Positions 49,001-59,026 are shown, numbered from the stretch's first letter. The stretch: DNA of 64,000 nucleotides from Chaetomium olivaceum (GCA_039881045.1 JAYWVB010000005.1:62001-126000), one strand, 5' to 3'. The notes: generated by a model from the letters alone, not told the origin. Numbers and translations: made by a program.

Positions 49001-49436
49001 CACATTGACTCACCTGCTCAAGTTCATAGTCCCTGGCCCTCCGTGGACCACGTCCACTGGTCGTCGTCGTGCCAGCAGTGCGCTCTTCACTGCCACGAGC
49101 GGAACTCATATCCGAGCCGTTTGCTGTCCGGGCAGCAGCGCCTCCCTTCTTGGTCGTTTGTTTGGCCGCCTTGCCGGACTGCAGCATCTTGTACTGGGCC
49201 AAAAGCTGCGACGCCAAATCCTTGTTCTCGTCGGTGAACTTGCGCACACGGTCCTGGGGCACCCAGTCGTCCCAACTGCTCTTCCAGCCCTTGTAATGGA
49301 TCTTGTACAGCCAGCCGTCGCCATTCTCGGCGGCCATAACGTCGAGAATTTTGGCTTCGTAGAGCATCTCCATGTGAAAACAGAGGACGCGCTCATCCTT
49401 CTGGAATGGCGGCTGTTGCTGCTTCTGAGGAGCCAT
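46009..49436 (-). CDS. eaf3: Eaf3/MRG15 chromatin protein, split by a 2.3-kb intron
   Basis: Subunit of the NuA4 acetyltransferase and Rpd3S-type deacetylase complexes; the chromodomain binds H3K36 methyl marks. Exon 1 (49436-49014) encodes the chromodomain (ERVLCFHMEMLYEAKILDV, then YKIHYKGWKSSWDDWVPQ). It ends DYELEQ at a GTGAGT donor. Exons 2-4 (46673-46402, 46346-46237, 46181-46009) encode the MRG domain: RPSIKIPVPDHLKSMLVDDWE, HPVSEILGDYLAYE, FERGQYHEMHKLW and the C-terminal SLPELIAQTNMDQQSVNRL. The exons sum to 978 nt (325 residues), in phase and of normal family length. Intron 1 is therefore 2,340 nt (46674-49013), with a good branch/acceptor (GATACTAACCAGCCATAG). It encloses the ORF at 46854-48293. 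The alternative is two separate genes, one per domain. Confidence 0.88.
46854..48293 (-). CDS. Nested repeat-rich ORF inside the eaf3 intron
   Basis: Same strand as eaf3. About 479 codons from the ATG at 48293; the frame is also open slightly upstream. I recognise no family. The N-terminus is basic (MRTRGTISRTGPARRNPQRA). Residues of about 40-215 form a degenerate hexapeptide array of some 28 units, consensus KPSDVR/QPSEVQ, encoded by 18-bp units. The clearest copies lie at 47810-48000. A Pro/Ala/Thr stretch (TPAEAAPTPAEAAPT) follows. Next is a roughly 90-residue segment without repeats (KYLDGYGRTTFNNRYVQKSQ and IREAIRRGTCTRIYRAYYEL), which looks like a folded domain. Then comes an acidic nonapeptide array, consensus DQSILDDST, from 27-bp units at 47079-47160. 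The C-terminus has several Cys. The opposite strand is also open across the hexad array, as expected for a repeat. Whether it is a gene, an alternative exon or an inserted element is open. Confidence 0.5.
   Translation of the reverse strand: MRTRGTISRTGPARRNPQRARNKTSKAQGSSDIENINPVQETAAIRDPGRVQKSGRVRKPSRARKTICLQKPSYVQNLGDTRNLSDIQNPSNVHKASEAQQPSEVQQPSEVQQPSEVQQPSEVQQRNAVRKPSDVRKPSDVRKPSDVRKPSDVRKPSDVRKCNIVEKASRVQKPGCVQKPKGVQKIVRLRNPNHHNKPSGFQHPSDGQASSNGQTSSDGQKPPRKVRKITLFHKTADSTNSVTIDTLPTPAEAAPTPAEAAPTSAQAEENSQPTAPPLDEAAWKEPRLARDHLLQLPTAKTSKYLDGYGRTTFNNRYVQKSQKTLPCIGQNHPKIREAIRRGTCTRIYRAYYELINPKHNYPVAGIPKEPPFPDYAMDQDILDDSTDQSILDDSTDQSILDDSTDQDHTVPDDPTDQSIPDDPTGQSILGDSTGRRILDLLIDQTILDRRTDQNRPHIVCLCASAACFRGNCQAQAGTR
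47079..47160. repeat. 27-bp tandem repeat in nested ORF
   Basis: Three near-perfect copies of a 27-bp unit (core GAGGATGCTCTGGTCCGTCG). In the minus frame they encode the nonapeptide SILDDSTDQ. Two or three diverged copies continue to about 46990. Confidence 0.8.
47810..48000. repeat. 18-bp tandem repeat array in nested ORF
   Basis: On the + strand about six near-identical copies of an 18-mer reading GGGTTTCCGAACGTCGCT are followed by about four of a related unit reading GGTTGCTGAACCTCGCT plus one base. In the minus frame they encode KPSDVR and QPSEVQ hexads. Weaker copies extend on both sides. Confidence 0.8.
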
Positions 49437-50054
49437 AGTGATGGTGATGTTCGAGTGTCGGTGATGAGCGTTTGTTGTGAGTGCTCGGGTGGCTTTTGGA
49501 AGGGAATGGAAAAGAAAGCGACCAGGAAAAATCAAGAATCAGTGATATTTAGAAGCAGGGAATGAAATACGGGAATTTGGCCCCGTTGTGAATATAGGAA
49601 GGCTGCCAAATTGTTGAGTGTTAGCTCCTCCCTGATGATAATTTGAGGCGGAAGAAACTGCCCGAAGCGGCGCCGAATATCGAGGTATCGGATTAGTTTC
49701 AATTTTACACAATATCACCGCCACGAAGGATTAAATGACTTTCAGTCAAAGTTGGCTTGTCGTTGATGTGTTACAACCAGATCTGGTGAAAGGAGTTGGT
49801 TGTGGGTGAGCAGGAAGGAGGAGACGTCTGTCTGCAGCGATGAGTGGAAGCGCACGGATCACATGAACGCGCGATGGCCCTTTTGACGCGCCTGCCTCCC
49901 GTGAGGTTCTTTGCCCAGTCACTATCCACCTCCCGCTTCCCTCCCTGCAACAAACAATTTGACGGTTAGAGGAAACACCCGACGTCACCAATTTATGCAC
50001 CATAAGTTTGGGTTGCAGTAATGTGATTCGTATTTGACAATCAAGTTTGACAAA
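49437..50054. promoter_or_regulatory. Divergent promoter, eaf3 / nkp2
   Basis: The 618 bp between two divergent start codons. No specific motif assigned and no gene supported. Confidence 0.5.
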
Positions 50055-50656
50055 ATGGCCCCAACAGAGCAAATAATCCTCCGCAACTACCTGCTCGTCC
50101 CAGCACAACTCCCTGCCATCATCTCATTACAGGAATTCATCGCCTTATTTCCGAGGCAGCTCCAGTCTTCTCCCAGAATCCGCACCCTCTATCGCGATTT
50201 GCAGAGCCAGAGAAATGCGGTTGTGGATGATGTGGCCGGGCAGGTCGAGCAAGAGGCCAAACATGGCAAGGCCATGCGGCGAGCCGTGATCAGGTCAAAG
50301 AGGGAGGCCGAAGAGCAAGAGCAAGACGAGGAAGTGGAGATTGAGAGGATGGTGAGTCTCGACAGTGATTCGATTGGAATGGTGACATGTGTTAATTGAT
50401 TGCCCCGCAGCTGGGAAACTGGTCAGAGCCACAGCACGCAAAGCACACACTTGCCTCTATCCTGCCTGACATGGAGGGCGCCATTGGTGGGATTGAGGCC
50501 GAGCTGCAGCTCCTCGAGGAGGAGGAAGCATCCCTCCTGGCCTCTGTCAAGCAAACACTCGGCGCCATGAGCGACCTGCGCTATGGCCGCTTGGCTAACA
50601 GTCAGCTGCCGGAACAGGTGCTCGACGGGATTAGGCAATCTGCAAGAAATTTGTAG
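50055..50656 (+). CDS. nkp2: Kinetochore subunit of the Cnl2/Nkp2 family
   Basis: Small inner-kinetochore (CCAN) protein. Two exons, 50055-50351 and 50411-50656, total 543 nt (180 residues). The family N-terminus is visible: ILRNYLLVPAQLPAIISLQEFIALFP. A coiled coil (RTLYRDLQSQRNAVVDDV, then KREAEEQEQDEEVEIERM) follows. Exon 2 is helical (HTLASILPDMEGAIGGIEAELQLLEEEE). The assignment rests on the N-terminal block and length. The CENP-Q/Fta7 gene, another inner-kinetochore subunit, lies 1.9 kb away. Confidence 0.78.
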
Positions 50657-50887
50657 GACAAAGAATTGACTAATTTATTCAAACGGTTGGTTATATATCT
50701 CCGTGACCTGTCCCGGACTTGAAAAAACACAGTGAAACGGAGACCCATCCACCCCAGCCCCAGCCCCAGCCCGCCATATCTACCAACCGAGCCAACATGG
50801 AAAGGCAGCCCACCCAGTAATTACAGTACTATCATGGAAAAGGCCCTACACGAAGGACCGAACAACCCGGCTCAAGTTTGAAGCCGT

Positions 50888-51898
50888 TTAAGAGCGGCCG
50901 TCTCCGGGAGCAGCAGCACGGGGTGCAGCGGCAGGAGCACCGGCAGCCGGCTGGCCACCGCCCATACCATCCATGCGGCGGTTCCTAAAACGCTCGTCAA
51001 TACACTGTGTTACACATACACACAACGACCTCGAAGGCGGTAACAACTCACATCATGGACCTGCTCAGGAACGAGACAATAAGCATCATGCCCCACGAGG
51101 GGATGGCGTTCAGCGCCCAGAGCACGTAGCCGATGGGCACAGCGACGTTGAGCTTGGCGAACTTGCCCTCGAAGGGGTGGAAGTAGCCGTCCTGGGCGAT
51201 GGGCCTCCAGCCGGTCTCGGAGTCGCCGCGCTCGGTGTTCGCGTACGCGTCGACGACGTCCTGGGCCGTGGCGGTGGTCAGGTTGAGGCGCTTGGTCAAG
51301 ACCTCGATGGGGGCCGGGGGCGGGAGCATCTCAAAGAGCCAGAGCCCGCCCGTGTTGGCCGACCAGCTGTTGCACAGCACCGGCTGGTCTTCGCAGTTGA
51401 GCTTGGCGAGGTGCGGCGACCGTTGCGATGCCGGCAGCGTCGCGAACTGGAGTGCCGACTCGGTGAAGGCTGCCTCGACTCTGTCGCATCGGCCTGAAAG
51501 AGGGACATGGGCGGTCAGTTCGGGTTGGAAGAGAAAGGGGGTGAGAACAGGAGAGGATAGAACGCACCGAAACATGTCTTGTTCCGCCCCGTCAGCAGGA
51601 CCAGCCACTCCTCAGGGTTCGTTGCGTCAGCCTGGACGGGCTCGAACAACGTGTCCTTCCAGTTCTCAAGCGTGAGTGTTGCGATCTTCTTGGGCTCTAC
51701 CACCTTCTTGGTCTTGGCTTTGCCCGAGGAAGCGCTGGTGACGGCGGCCGCTGGCGCATTGGCCGTCTCGGCGCTGGGAGCCGCGGCCCCAAAGTTGCTG
51801 AGGAAGTTTTGGAACTTGGCCTTGTACTGCTCGAACGGGCTCTCGGCGGCCGATGCAAGCACCGGCAGCGCCAGCAAGGCAGTTGTGGAGAAGCGCAT
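50888..51898 (-). CDS. ER/secretory thioredoxin-like membrane protein
   Basis: Three exons, 51898-51568, 51493-51052 and 50984-50888, total 870 nt (289 residues). A signal peptide (MRFSTTALLALPVLASAA) precedes a Ser/Ala/Lys linker. A thioredoxin-like domain opens with WLVLLTGRNKTCFGRCD. The Cys pair is CFGRC, not the redox CXXC, so enzymatic activity is doubtful. The segment HLAKLNCEDQPVLCNSW resembles the second half of such a fold. A transmembrane segment lies near the end (VPIGYVLWALNAIPSWGMMLIVSF), followed by an Ala/Pro/Gly tail. It matches a type of conserved fungal hypothetical protein; no function can be given. Confidence 0.75.
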
Positions 51899-52570
51899 TT
51901 TCGAGATGAGAAACGGACACTTGATGGAAGATGTTTGGTGGAGGTTGCGTTGGATGGGGGAACCGAAGATTGGGGATTGGAGAAACGGGGAAGCAACGTG
52001 AGGAAAGGTGTCGCCTATTGATTAGGATGATGTAAAGAGGGGGTCTAAGCGCGGGTGCCTGAACGAATGAACCTCTCAGAGGTTGAGGATATGTACAGAT
52101 CTGTATGCAGGCTCTCTCGTCGCAAGATCAGCGGTCCGGAAGAGAAGAAAAGGGTTCACGAAGATTCTCGCTGAAATTATGTATTCCTCTCGATTGTAAC
52201 CCTGGTGACTTAGCGTGGCTGAAGGTCCGTGTTCCCCTTGTTGACTTCGAGGCCCGGGCGACCAGGGCTATTGTATCGCTTATTTGGGTTAGGTAGTGAG
52301 TGGAACGTTCGGGAGGACAGTGAAAGTGGGGCACTCTGGGGTACGGAGTCGTCGCGTCGCCAAGTTCGTCAACGCGTTGCTGAGCCAGCCACAGTGGGAC
52401 TTGATGATTAACGATTGATGATTGAATGTGGCTCAACATCAACACCCCCTTGACACCTAGCGAAATACCACGAATAGGATATTTCTTGGTAGTCGCCGTT
52501 TAGATTTTGTTGATATGGTGTGTAGGCAGTCATTGGCTATCACTACCTACCTAAGAATAAACTGACAGCC
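51899..52570. promoter_or_regulatory. Divergent promoter region, thioredoxin-like gene / fta7
   Basis: A 672-bp region between divergent genes. No gene or specific site recognised. Confidence 0.45.
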
Positions 52571-54464
52571 ATGAAGGCACCCAGCGAACCGAACCAAAAA
52601 CGAAAGCGCGGTCGACCCCCGGGAACATCGAACGCGTTAGCACGCGAATTGAGAGATGGGACTACCCAGGAACCAGCCGACAACGGGAATGTCGCGGAAC
52701 CCGAAGTTGTCCCGAAGAAACGAGGGCGTCCACGCAAGAGTATCGATCCAGTAACCCAAGATGAACGCCATCACACAGCCAATGAAGCCGACTCGACCAA
52801 AACCTCGCACATGGCCCCGAAGAAGAGGGGACGACCGCCGAAAGCTCGTGAACACGAACCGGAAGAAGAAGCATCCTTAGAGTCACGGCCACGCAAGCGG
52901 CGACGAGCAGGTGATACTGAGGAGGTAGAAGAAGGCCCGGAAGAGGACGAGGGGAGTAGGAGGTCCAAGTCGGCGAAGGGCGCCGCAGATTCGGAGGAGC
53001 AAACTACCGAAAAGCCAACAGCTCGTCGAGGGAGACGAAATCGCCAATCCGACGACAGCCCTGCGCAATCGCCACGGCGAGCACCCGGAGTCGTAAATGG
53101 ACAAGCAGAGAAGACAAAGGGCAAACCAGGACGGAAGCCAGCACGTCGAAATGAAGACCCAGCAGAAGAAGACCAAGTGGAAGAAGATACCTCTGCCCGG
53201 CGAAACCGAAGGGAGCGCCGACCTGCCGAGGACAAGCCAACGTCACCAGAGGCTGCCAGCGAGAATCAACAAGTACCGGCCCCCGAAAAGCGAAAGCGTG
53301 GGCGCCCATCTCTGGCGGAAGTGTCCGTTGCCAGAGCACAAAACCGACCATCTCCTCCTCCGACAAACAAACAAGAGAAGAAAAGGGGGCGCGGACGGCC
53401 TCCTCGTAGCTCCAACGAAGCCGCCCAATCACCCGACCAAACCGCCGAACAATCCCCAGCCAACAACGTCCCCAAACCCTCCAAGAAACCCCCTAACCGC
53501 CGCCTGACCCCCGAACCACAACCACAACCCAGCACCCCCCGAAAAATACCGCCACCTAACAACCCTCACGCGCCAAATCCCGCGCGCCACCATCGCCTCC
53601 AAATGGACGCCTCTCTCCACCCCCTCCATAACCGCCGTCTCCTCGCTCCTCGCCGACAGCGCCCGCCCGGTGCTGCACCGCCTCCGCGACCGCGACCAGC
53701 GCCACGCACAGGCGGCCTCCATCCTCCGCACCTTCTCCGCCCGCCTGCACGCCAAGCTGGTCAAGGGCATGCCCTTCCCGCCGCCGTCCGTTCCCGCGCC
53801 CCGCGCGAGAGGGAGGCCGAAGAGGGGTAGTGCTGGTGTTGAAGGAGGTGGTGGTGGTGGTGGGGGGCATGAGGTGGAGTTGGATTTTGAGAGGACGGTC
53901 GATGCTATTGCGGGTATGGAAAGGGCGCTTGATCCGTTGCTGCATAGTGTGGCGTTGTTGAAGGCGGAGAAGGAGAGGGAGGAGAGGGCGTTGGAGCGCG
54001 AGTATGAGGGCCTGAGGCGATTGGAGGAGAATGCTAGGGCGCAGGCGAGGGGATGGAGGGAGCGGCGCGAGGGGGGCAGGGAGCATGTCCTTGCTGGTGG
54101 GGTGGGGGACCGCCGTGGGAGGGAGGGGGAGGAGGGGTATTTGGATGGCGGGTTGGAGGTTGTTGCTGTGAGGGGGTCGGCGAGGGAAGGGGGCGGGGTT
54201 TTTAAGGTTCGTTTCTTCATTTATCACTCCTGGTGACTCTTGAAAGTGAGGTTGGAGGGTGTGCTAACCGTGTTGTAGGACCTGAAAGAGGAAGAACTGC
54301 TCGCGCTGTCGCAGCAGATCGGTAGCCACATGGAGAGCATGAAGAGCAACTTGAGCCAGATCGAGGGAGTGCTGCCGGCCATTGCGAAGAGCAGGGCTGC
54401 GCTGCATGGGACATTGTGCGAGCATCTGGACCCGGAGCAGTATGAGCAGGTGCTGCTTGGGTAA
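52571..54464 (+). CDS. fta7: Inner-kinetochore protein CENP-Q (Fta7/Okp1 type) with AT-hook N-terminus
   Basis: The C-terminal half matches fungal CENP-Q: KYRHLTTLTRQIPRATIASKW, then VSSLLADSARPVLHRLRDRD, LHAKLVKGMPFPPP, FERTVDAIAGMERALDPLLHSVALL and a long coiled coil. It ends HLDPEQYEQVLLG. The N-terminal 300 residues are disordered and basic/acidic. They carry five AT-hook-like cores (KRGRPPG, KKRGRPRK, KKRGRPPK, KRKRGRPS and KKRGRGRPPR), implying minor-groove DNA contact. Exons are 52571-54206 and 54279-54464. One extra C in C6 53535-53540 breaks the frame. Removing it gives 1,821 nt (606 residues) and joins the AT-hook region to the CENP-Q domain. If the break were real, the two halves would be separated. 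Confidence 0.82.
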
Positions 54465-55029
54465 GGGAGGGGCTGGAGGATACGGGACGGCAACTTGGAT
54501 GTGGGCATTGGGCGGGACTGCACTGTATGACGAGGATGACACCCCTGGTTCACGAACGGATATTGGGTGTGAATGGATATTGTATAGCATCGGCACTGGC
54601 ACTGTTGGTTTTGCTTGCTTCAGGCTTCAGGGGATTAACTTTGGGAGCCCGTTGCTGAGGCATGGCCTCGTAGTTGACCCTCATGGATGGGCATTGGGGT
54701 GTAACAAACTAGCTATTTCAGCTATTTTTCACAGCGCTGAAACTGTTCTCGTTAACGGGTATCCTTCTGTTTACTCTCTCTTTTCTAGTTTCCTCTTCTT
54801 GGGTGTCACACCCAGGGGCTATCGCGGATGGTCCGTGCACACATTCCCTTCAGCACGAAGTCCCTGCCAGGTACCGAGGGTACTTATTTCAAACTTCAAT
54901 GGAAGAGGCGAAAATTGACCATTTCAACATTTTTCAGTGATCTTTCCCCACTACCTTACGATTAAAAGATATTTTTAACAGGGTAAATTTTGGATGTGAT
55001 TTGATGTCAAAGTTGGCATCGATATCTTT
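54465..55029. other. Intergenic, fta7 3' flank / trm2 promoter
   Basis: 565 bp. One short open frame crosses it without recognisable features. No gene supported. Confidence 0.45.
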
Positions 55030-56826
55030 ATGCTACTCAGCGCCATCAGAGTTTTTTCAAGACCTTCCTCCACTTTTATACCTCTTGTCTGCAACCAATC
55101 GTTCACGACTAGATTCTGGTTACGAAGCAAGTTCACAATGGCTACCGGCCAAACCACAATAGACGTCGGCGCTACGCCCCAGGCCCCTCACACCACCAGC
55201 CAAAAACAACACGGCAAGCGGCCGTTCCAGGGCAACCATCACCGCAAGGGGGGTGCGAAGCACAGGAGAAAGCAGCAGAAGGCCATTGGGGAGGGTTCGC
55301 ACGAGGAAGTGCTTCTGGCGGATGTGCAGGCGCTGTTGGCTTCGCATAAGATATCCGATGGGGTTGAGAATGGGACTGAGAATGGAACCGCCGTCGAGGA
55401 GGTGCCTTTGCCGGCGCAGGGCAGCGAGATCGAGGTCGAGGTCGTTGAGCTGTCGTCAACCGGAGACGGTCTAGCAAAGCAAAAAGGGTCAGATCACATT
55501 TACGCTGTGCCTTTCTCCGTCCCTGGAGACACGGTGAAGGTCAAGGTGTACCGCCACAACTACGACGAGGGGTATTCGGCCGCCGACTTCATCTCAGTCG
55601 TCAAACCGTCCCCTTTGCGCGACGACAGCCGGATCCAGTGCCAGTATTTCGCCAAGTGTTCTGGGTGTCAGTTCCAGATGCTCGACTATGCTGAGCAGCT
55701 CAAGATCAAGAAGAATATCGTCGTCAAGGCGTACCGGAACTTTTCCCAATTGTCACCCGAACTGGTCCCTGAGGTGCTTGACACCATCGGCAGTCCGCTG
55801 CAATACAACTACCGCACCAAGCTTACGCCTCACTTTGATGGCCCCCCAGGTAACTCTAGGCGGGGTCCCAAAAAGAGCCACGAGTCAATGCCTCCTTTCG
55901 GCTTCACGCCGAAGGCCACGCGCAAAGTACTGGACATTGAGGACTGCCCAATCGCCACCGAGGCTGTGCGTAAGGGGATCACAGACGAGCGGGCCCGCTT
56001 AGCAGTCGAGTATGGCAAGTACACCAAGGGCGCGACAATCCTCCTCCGCGAGAGCACCAAGCGTGTTCCCAAGTCTTCCCCCACCGACATCATCGAGACA
56101 CCAGAAGGAACCCCCGCCGATGCGGTGCGCGTCGAGAGCGACACGCACACCGACTTCAAGACATGCATCACGGACCAGAACGCCACGTCAACCGAGTACA
56201 TTGACGACTTCGTCTTCACCAACCCCGCGGGCTCCTTCTTCCAAAACAACAACTCCATCCTGCCCCCCTTCACAGCCTACATCCGCGAGCACATCCTGCC
56301 CCCCACCGCCACCACAACCCCCTCAACAAAACCCATCAAATACCTCATCGACGCCTACTCCGGCTCCGGTCTCTTCACCATCACGCAATCCGCGCTCTTC
56401 CCGGGCGGCAGCATCGGCATCGACATCGCGGACAAGTCCATCACCTACGCGAGGCGCAACGCGGCGCTCAACGGGCTGGCCGAGACGCAGTGCCGCTTCC
56501 TTGCCGCCGACGCACCCCAACTCTTCCAGAGCGTCAGCGCGTACGACCCGGACGAGACCGTCGTGGTGCTGGACCCGCCGCGCAAGGGGTGCGATGCGAG
56601 CTTTTTGCGGCAGCTGCTGCGGTTTGCGCCGCGCAGGGTGGTGTATGTGAGCTGCAATGTGCATACGCAGGCGAGGGATGTCGGGGTGTTGGTGAGGGGC
56701 GCGGTGGAGGGGGAGGAAAAGAAAGAGGGGGCGAGGTACGAGATTGAGAGTATCAGGGGGTTTGATTTCTTCCCGCAGACGGGGCATGTGGAGGGTGTGG
56801 CTGTTCTGAATCGCGTTGATGCGTAG
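55030..56826 (+). CDS. trm2: tRNA (uracil-5-)-methyltransferase Trm2
   Basis: SAM-dependent enzyme that makes m5U54 in the T-loop of tRNA. Single exon, 598 residues. A TRAM domain (SEIEVEVVELSSTGDGLAKQ, then YAVPFSVPGDTVKVKVY) comes first. A Cys cluster (CQYFAKCSGCQFQ) follows. The methyltransferase core has IDAYSGSGLFTIT, the catalytic-site block VVLDPPRKGCDASFL and VVYVSCNVHTQARD. It ends with the family motif FFPQTGHVEGVAVL. There are two candidate starts. The one at 55030 adds 36 residues that look like a mitochondrial presequence (FSRPSSTFIPLVCNQSFTTRF). The second, at 55138 (acaATGGC), begins the cytosolic form. The frame is intact. Confidence 0.95.
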   Translation: MLLSAIRVFSRPSSTFIPLVCNQSFTTRFWLRSKFTMATGQTTIDVGATPQAPHTTSQKQHGKRPFQGNHHRKGGAKHRRKQQKAIGEGSHEEVLLADVQALLASHKISDGVENGTENGTAVEEVPLPAQGSEIEVEVVELSSTGDGLAKQKGSDHIYAVPFSVPGDTVKVKVYRHNYDEGYSAADFISVVKPSPLRDDSRIQCQYFAKCSGCQFQMLDYAEQLKIKKNIVVKAYRNFSQLSPELVPEVLDTIGSPLQYNYRTKLTPHFDGPPGNSRRGPKKSHESMPPFGFTPKATRKVLDIEDCPIATEAVRKGITDERARLAVEYGKYTKGATILLRESTKRVPKSSPTDIIETPEGTPADAVRVESDTHTDFKTCITDQNATSTEYIDDFVFTNPAGSFFQNNNSILPPFTAYIREHILPPTATTTPSTKPIKYLIDAYSGSGLFTITQSALFPGGSIGIDIADKSITYARRNAALNGLAETQCRFLAADAPQLFQSVSAYDPDETVVVLDPPRKGCDASFLRQLLRFAPRRVVYVSCNVHTQARDVGVLVRGAVEGEEKKEGARYEIESIRGFDFFPQTGHVEGVAVLNRVDA

Positions 56827-57068
56827 AGAGGTTGACCCGGAGGTATTATTTACCTATAGATAATATACAAGCCTCTTTCCCGAAGGTTGATGGGAGCCAA
56901 CCTAAAGGCAAGCGTGAAAAAAAGAAAGTGTGTTCCTGAAAGTACCCAAAACCATGCAAACCGAACACCTGCTCTGCTCCTAAACTCTCTCTGTATGATA
57001 GGAAAGGGGGTATCCATGTTCTATTCGAAGGAACGCAGACGAGGGAACAAGAACCAGCCAGCATCACA

Positions 57069-59026
57069 TCACGCCTTCTCTTTACGCGCCCTCGTCGCCA
57101 CCAGTTTCTCCATCTGCGTCGTCCAGCGCCTGGCAAACTCCTCCTCGGTGAACCGCTTAGCCGACTGCCTCGCCCGCTGACGAACGGCATACGGATCCGG
57201 CAGACTCAGAGCCTTCTCGAACCCGTTGGCGAACTCAGCCGTGGTCGTCGCATGGAACCCTAATCATCAACGTCAGCCACCACAACCTCCCACCCACCCG
57301 ATACAAACACAACACCGAAAGCTTACCGGTTGGCTCCCCCTCAACATCCACCACAATATCAACCTTCGGGCCACCGCTATCATGCACCACCGCCACCAGT
57401 CCAGCAGCCTGGTACTCGACGACCCCAATCCCAAAGTGCTCATTCCACATGCCATTAACGCCGACGGACGCCCGACGCAGCCACTCCAAAATCTCGGGCC
57501 ACGAGGCATCCAGGTGAAACTCGACCTTCTCCCTGACCTGTAGCTCATTGGCCAGCAGGCGCAGCTGGTAGACGCGCTTGGAGTCGCCGTCGTCGCGGAC
57601 GCTGCCGACCAGCACCAGCCTGGCGCCGCGGGCGGCCTCGCTGCCGGACTTGGAGAAGTCGGCAAAGGCCTGCAGGATCAGCTGGTGGTTCTTCTCCGGG
57701 CGGAACTGCGCAATGTACAGCAGCACCTTCTCGCGGCGCGCCTCGCTCGCGCGGCTGACCTCGACCTCGTGCTCCAGCTCGCGGACGGCGACGGGCGGGT
57801 ACACGACGGCGATGTCGTTCCCAGCCGCGGCAGCGGCAGCGGCGGCGGCGGCGGAGGTGCCGGCCTGGGCTGTTTTGTTGCGGAGCGGGCCCCAGAGTTG
57901 CTGGATGTGGCCCTGGGTCCAGGTGGAGTTGGTCATGACGACGTCGGCGGAGGCGCCCACGCGGGAGTAGACGCGCGCGAAGATGCGCCAGTACGTGCCC
58001 TTCAGCCTGCCGCGGATCCCGACCCCTTGTCCCGCGTTGACCCCTTGGGGAGCGGCGCCGCCTGCTGCTGCCGCTGGTTTGAGCGACTGGAGCATGTCGG
58101 TGGAGATGGTTGGGTAGTGCACGTAGGCGCCCGTGGGCACGGCGTTGCCGAACAGGAATTTGGACAGCCCCAATGCGAAGGCGTAGCCCATCGTGTCGAC
58201 GAAGATGTCGGGGACTAGCAGTGAGAAGGCGTCCCAGGCGAGGATGAGCGAGCCGAAGGATTGGCCGGCAAGGGTGAAGCGCGGCCAGGTGGAGGCGAGA
58301 ACCCAATGGCGGGTTGAGAGGTAGAGGAAGTTGACGGTTGGCGGGTGGAGGTGGATGTTGAACCGGTTCTGTTGTGTGCGGGTTAGCCGGATGCGTGTAT
58401 TGGGGGGCGGGAGGTTGTGCTGGTAGGCTTACCTTCACGCGGGCGAGAATGGCATCCTTGGATACGCCATGGTCACCGGTGTAAACGACGCACTTGGCTT
58501 TGGGCCAACGTTTCTGTGTTGCTCGGATGGCGGCCCAGAGGACCCTCTCTCCACCGCCGCCGGCATTGCTTGTCCGGTCAGAATGCTTGCCGGAGAAGAG
58601 TGGAATAGCTCTCTCACTCACCAAAACGGATGAAAGAATCCCACAATCCCATCCCAGTCGTCATCGCCGCCCCCCATCGCCGTTCTTAGACGTGCCGGTT
58701 GTGTATGTGTCCACCTTCTCCCATTCACCGTCTTCCCCGTTTTCTCCACCCGTGGTAGTCCTATTACTCCTACTCTCGCGGTATTCCTTCTCGTCGGACT
58801 CCACAAGCTCGAGAATATGACATCGGCGCCCCTCGGTCTTCTTACGCAGGTACCAGCCGAGGAGGGAGCCGGCTGTTCGCCAGAGCAGGGGATAGAGGTA
58901 GCGTGTTAACGGTATGAGGACCAGTGCCTGGAGCACAACTGTGTAGAAGAGTTTGTTTTCCATAAAGAAATAGCCTCTCGGAGGTAAACAAGTTGCAGCG
59001 CCGTCCCCGGCGCAGGTGTCGGCCAT
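57069..59026 (-). CDS. alg11: GDP-Man:Man3GlcNAc2-PP-Dol alpha-1,2-mannosyltransferase Alg11
   Basis: ER enzyme adding the fourth and fifth mannoses to the lipid-linked oligosaccharide on the cytosolic face. An N-terminal membrane anchor (YTVVLQALVLIPLTRYLYPLL) precedes DDDWDGIVGFFHPFCNAGGGGERVLW, the family start block. Further blocks are KCVVYTGDHG, FNIHLHPPTVNFLYLSTR, NSTWTQGHIQQLWG, LLYIAQFRPEKNHQLIL and the GT4 EX7E region WNEHFGIGVVEYQAAGLV. It has five exons; the last (from about 57252) encodes GFHATTTAEFANGFEKALSLPD. One extra base in the C6 run 58670-58675 breaks the frame before DDDWDG. A ten-Ala tract (about 57860-57830) is a lineage-specific insertion. Confidence 0.93.

Noticed and set aside
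46674..49013. DNA transposon in the eaf3 intron
   Set aside because: I found no terminal inverted repeats, target-site duplication or transposase motifs at or inside the boundaries; a non-autonomous or very old element cannot be excluded.
57545..58624. 359-codon minus-strand ORF rich in Arg/Pro
   Set aside because: Only its first part is the true alg11 exon 2; the rest is read-through of an intron and a wrong frame.
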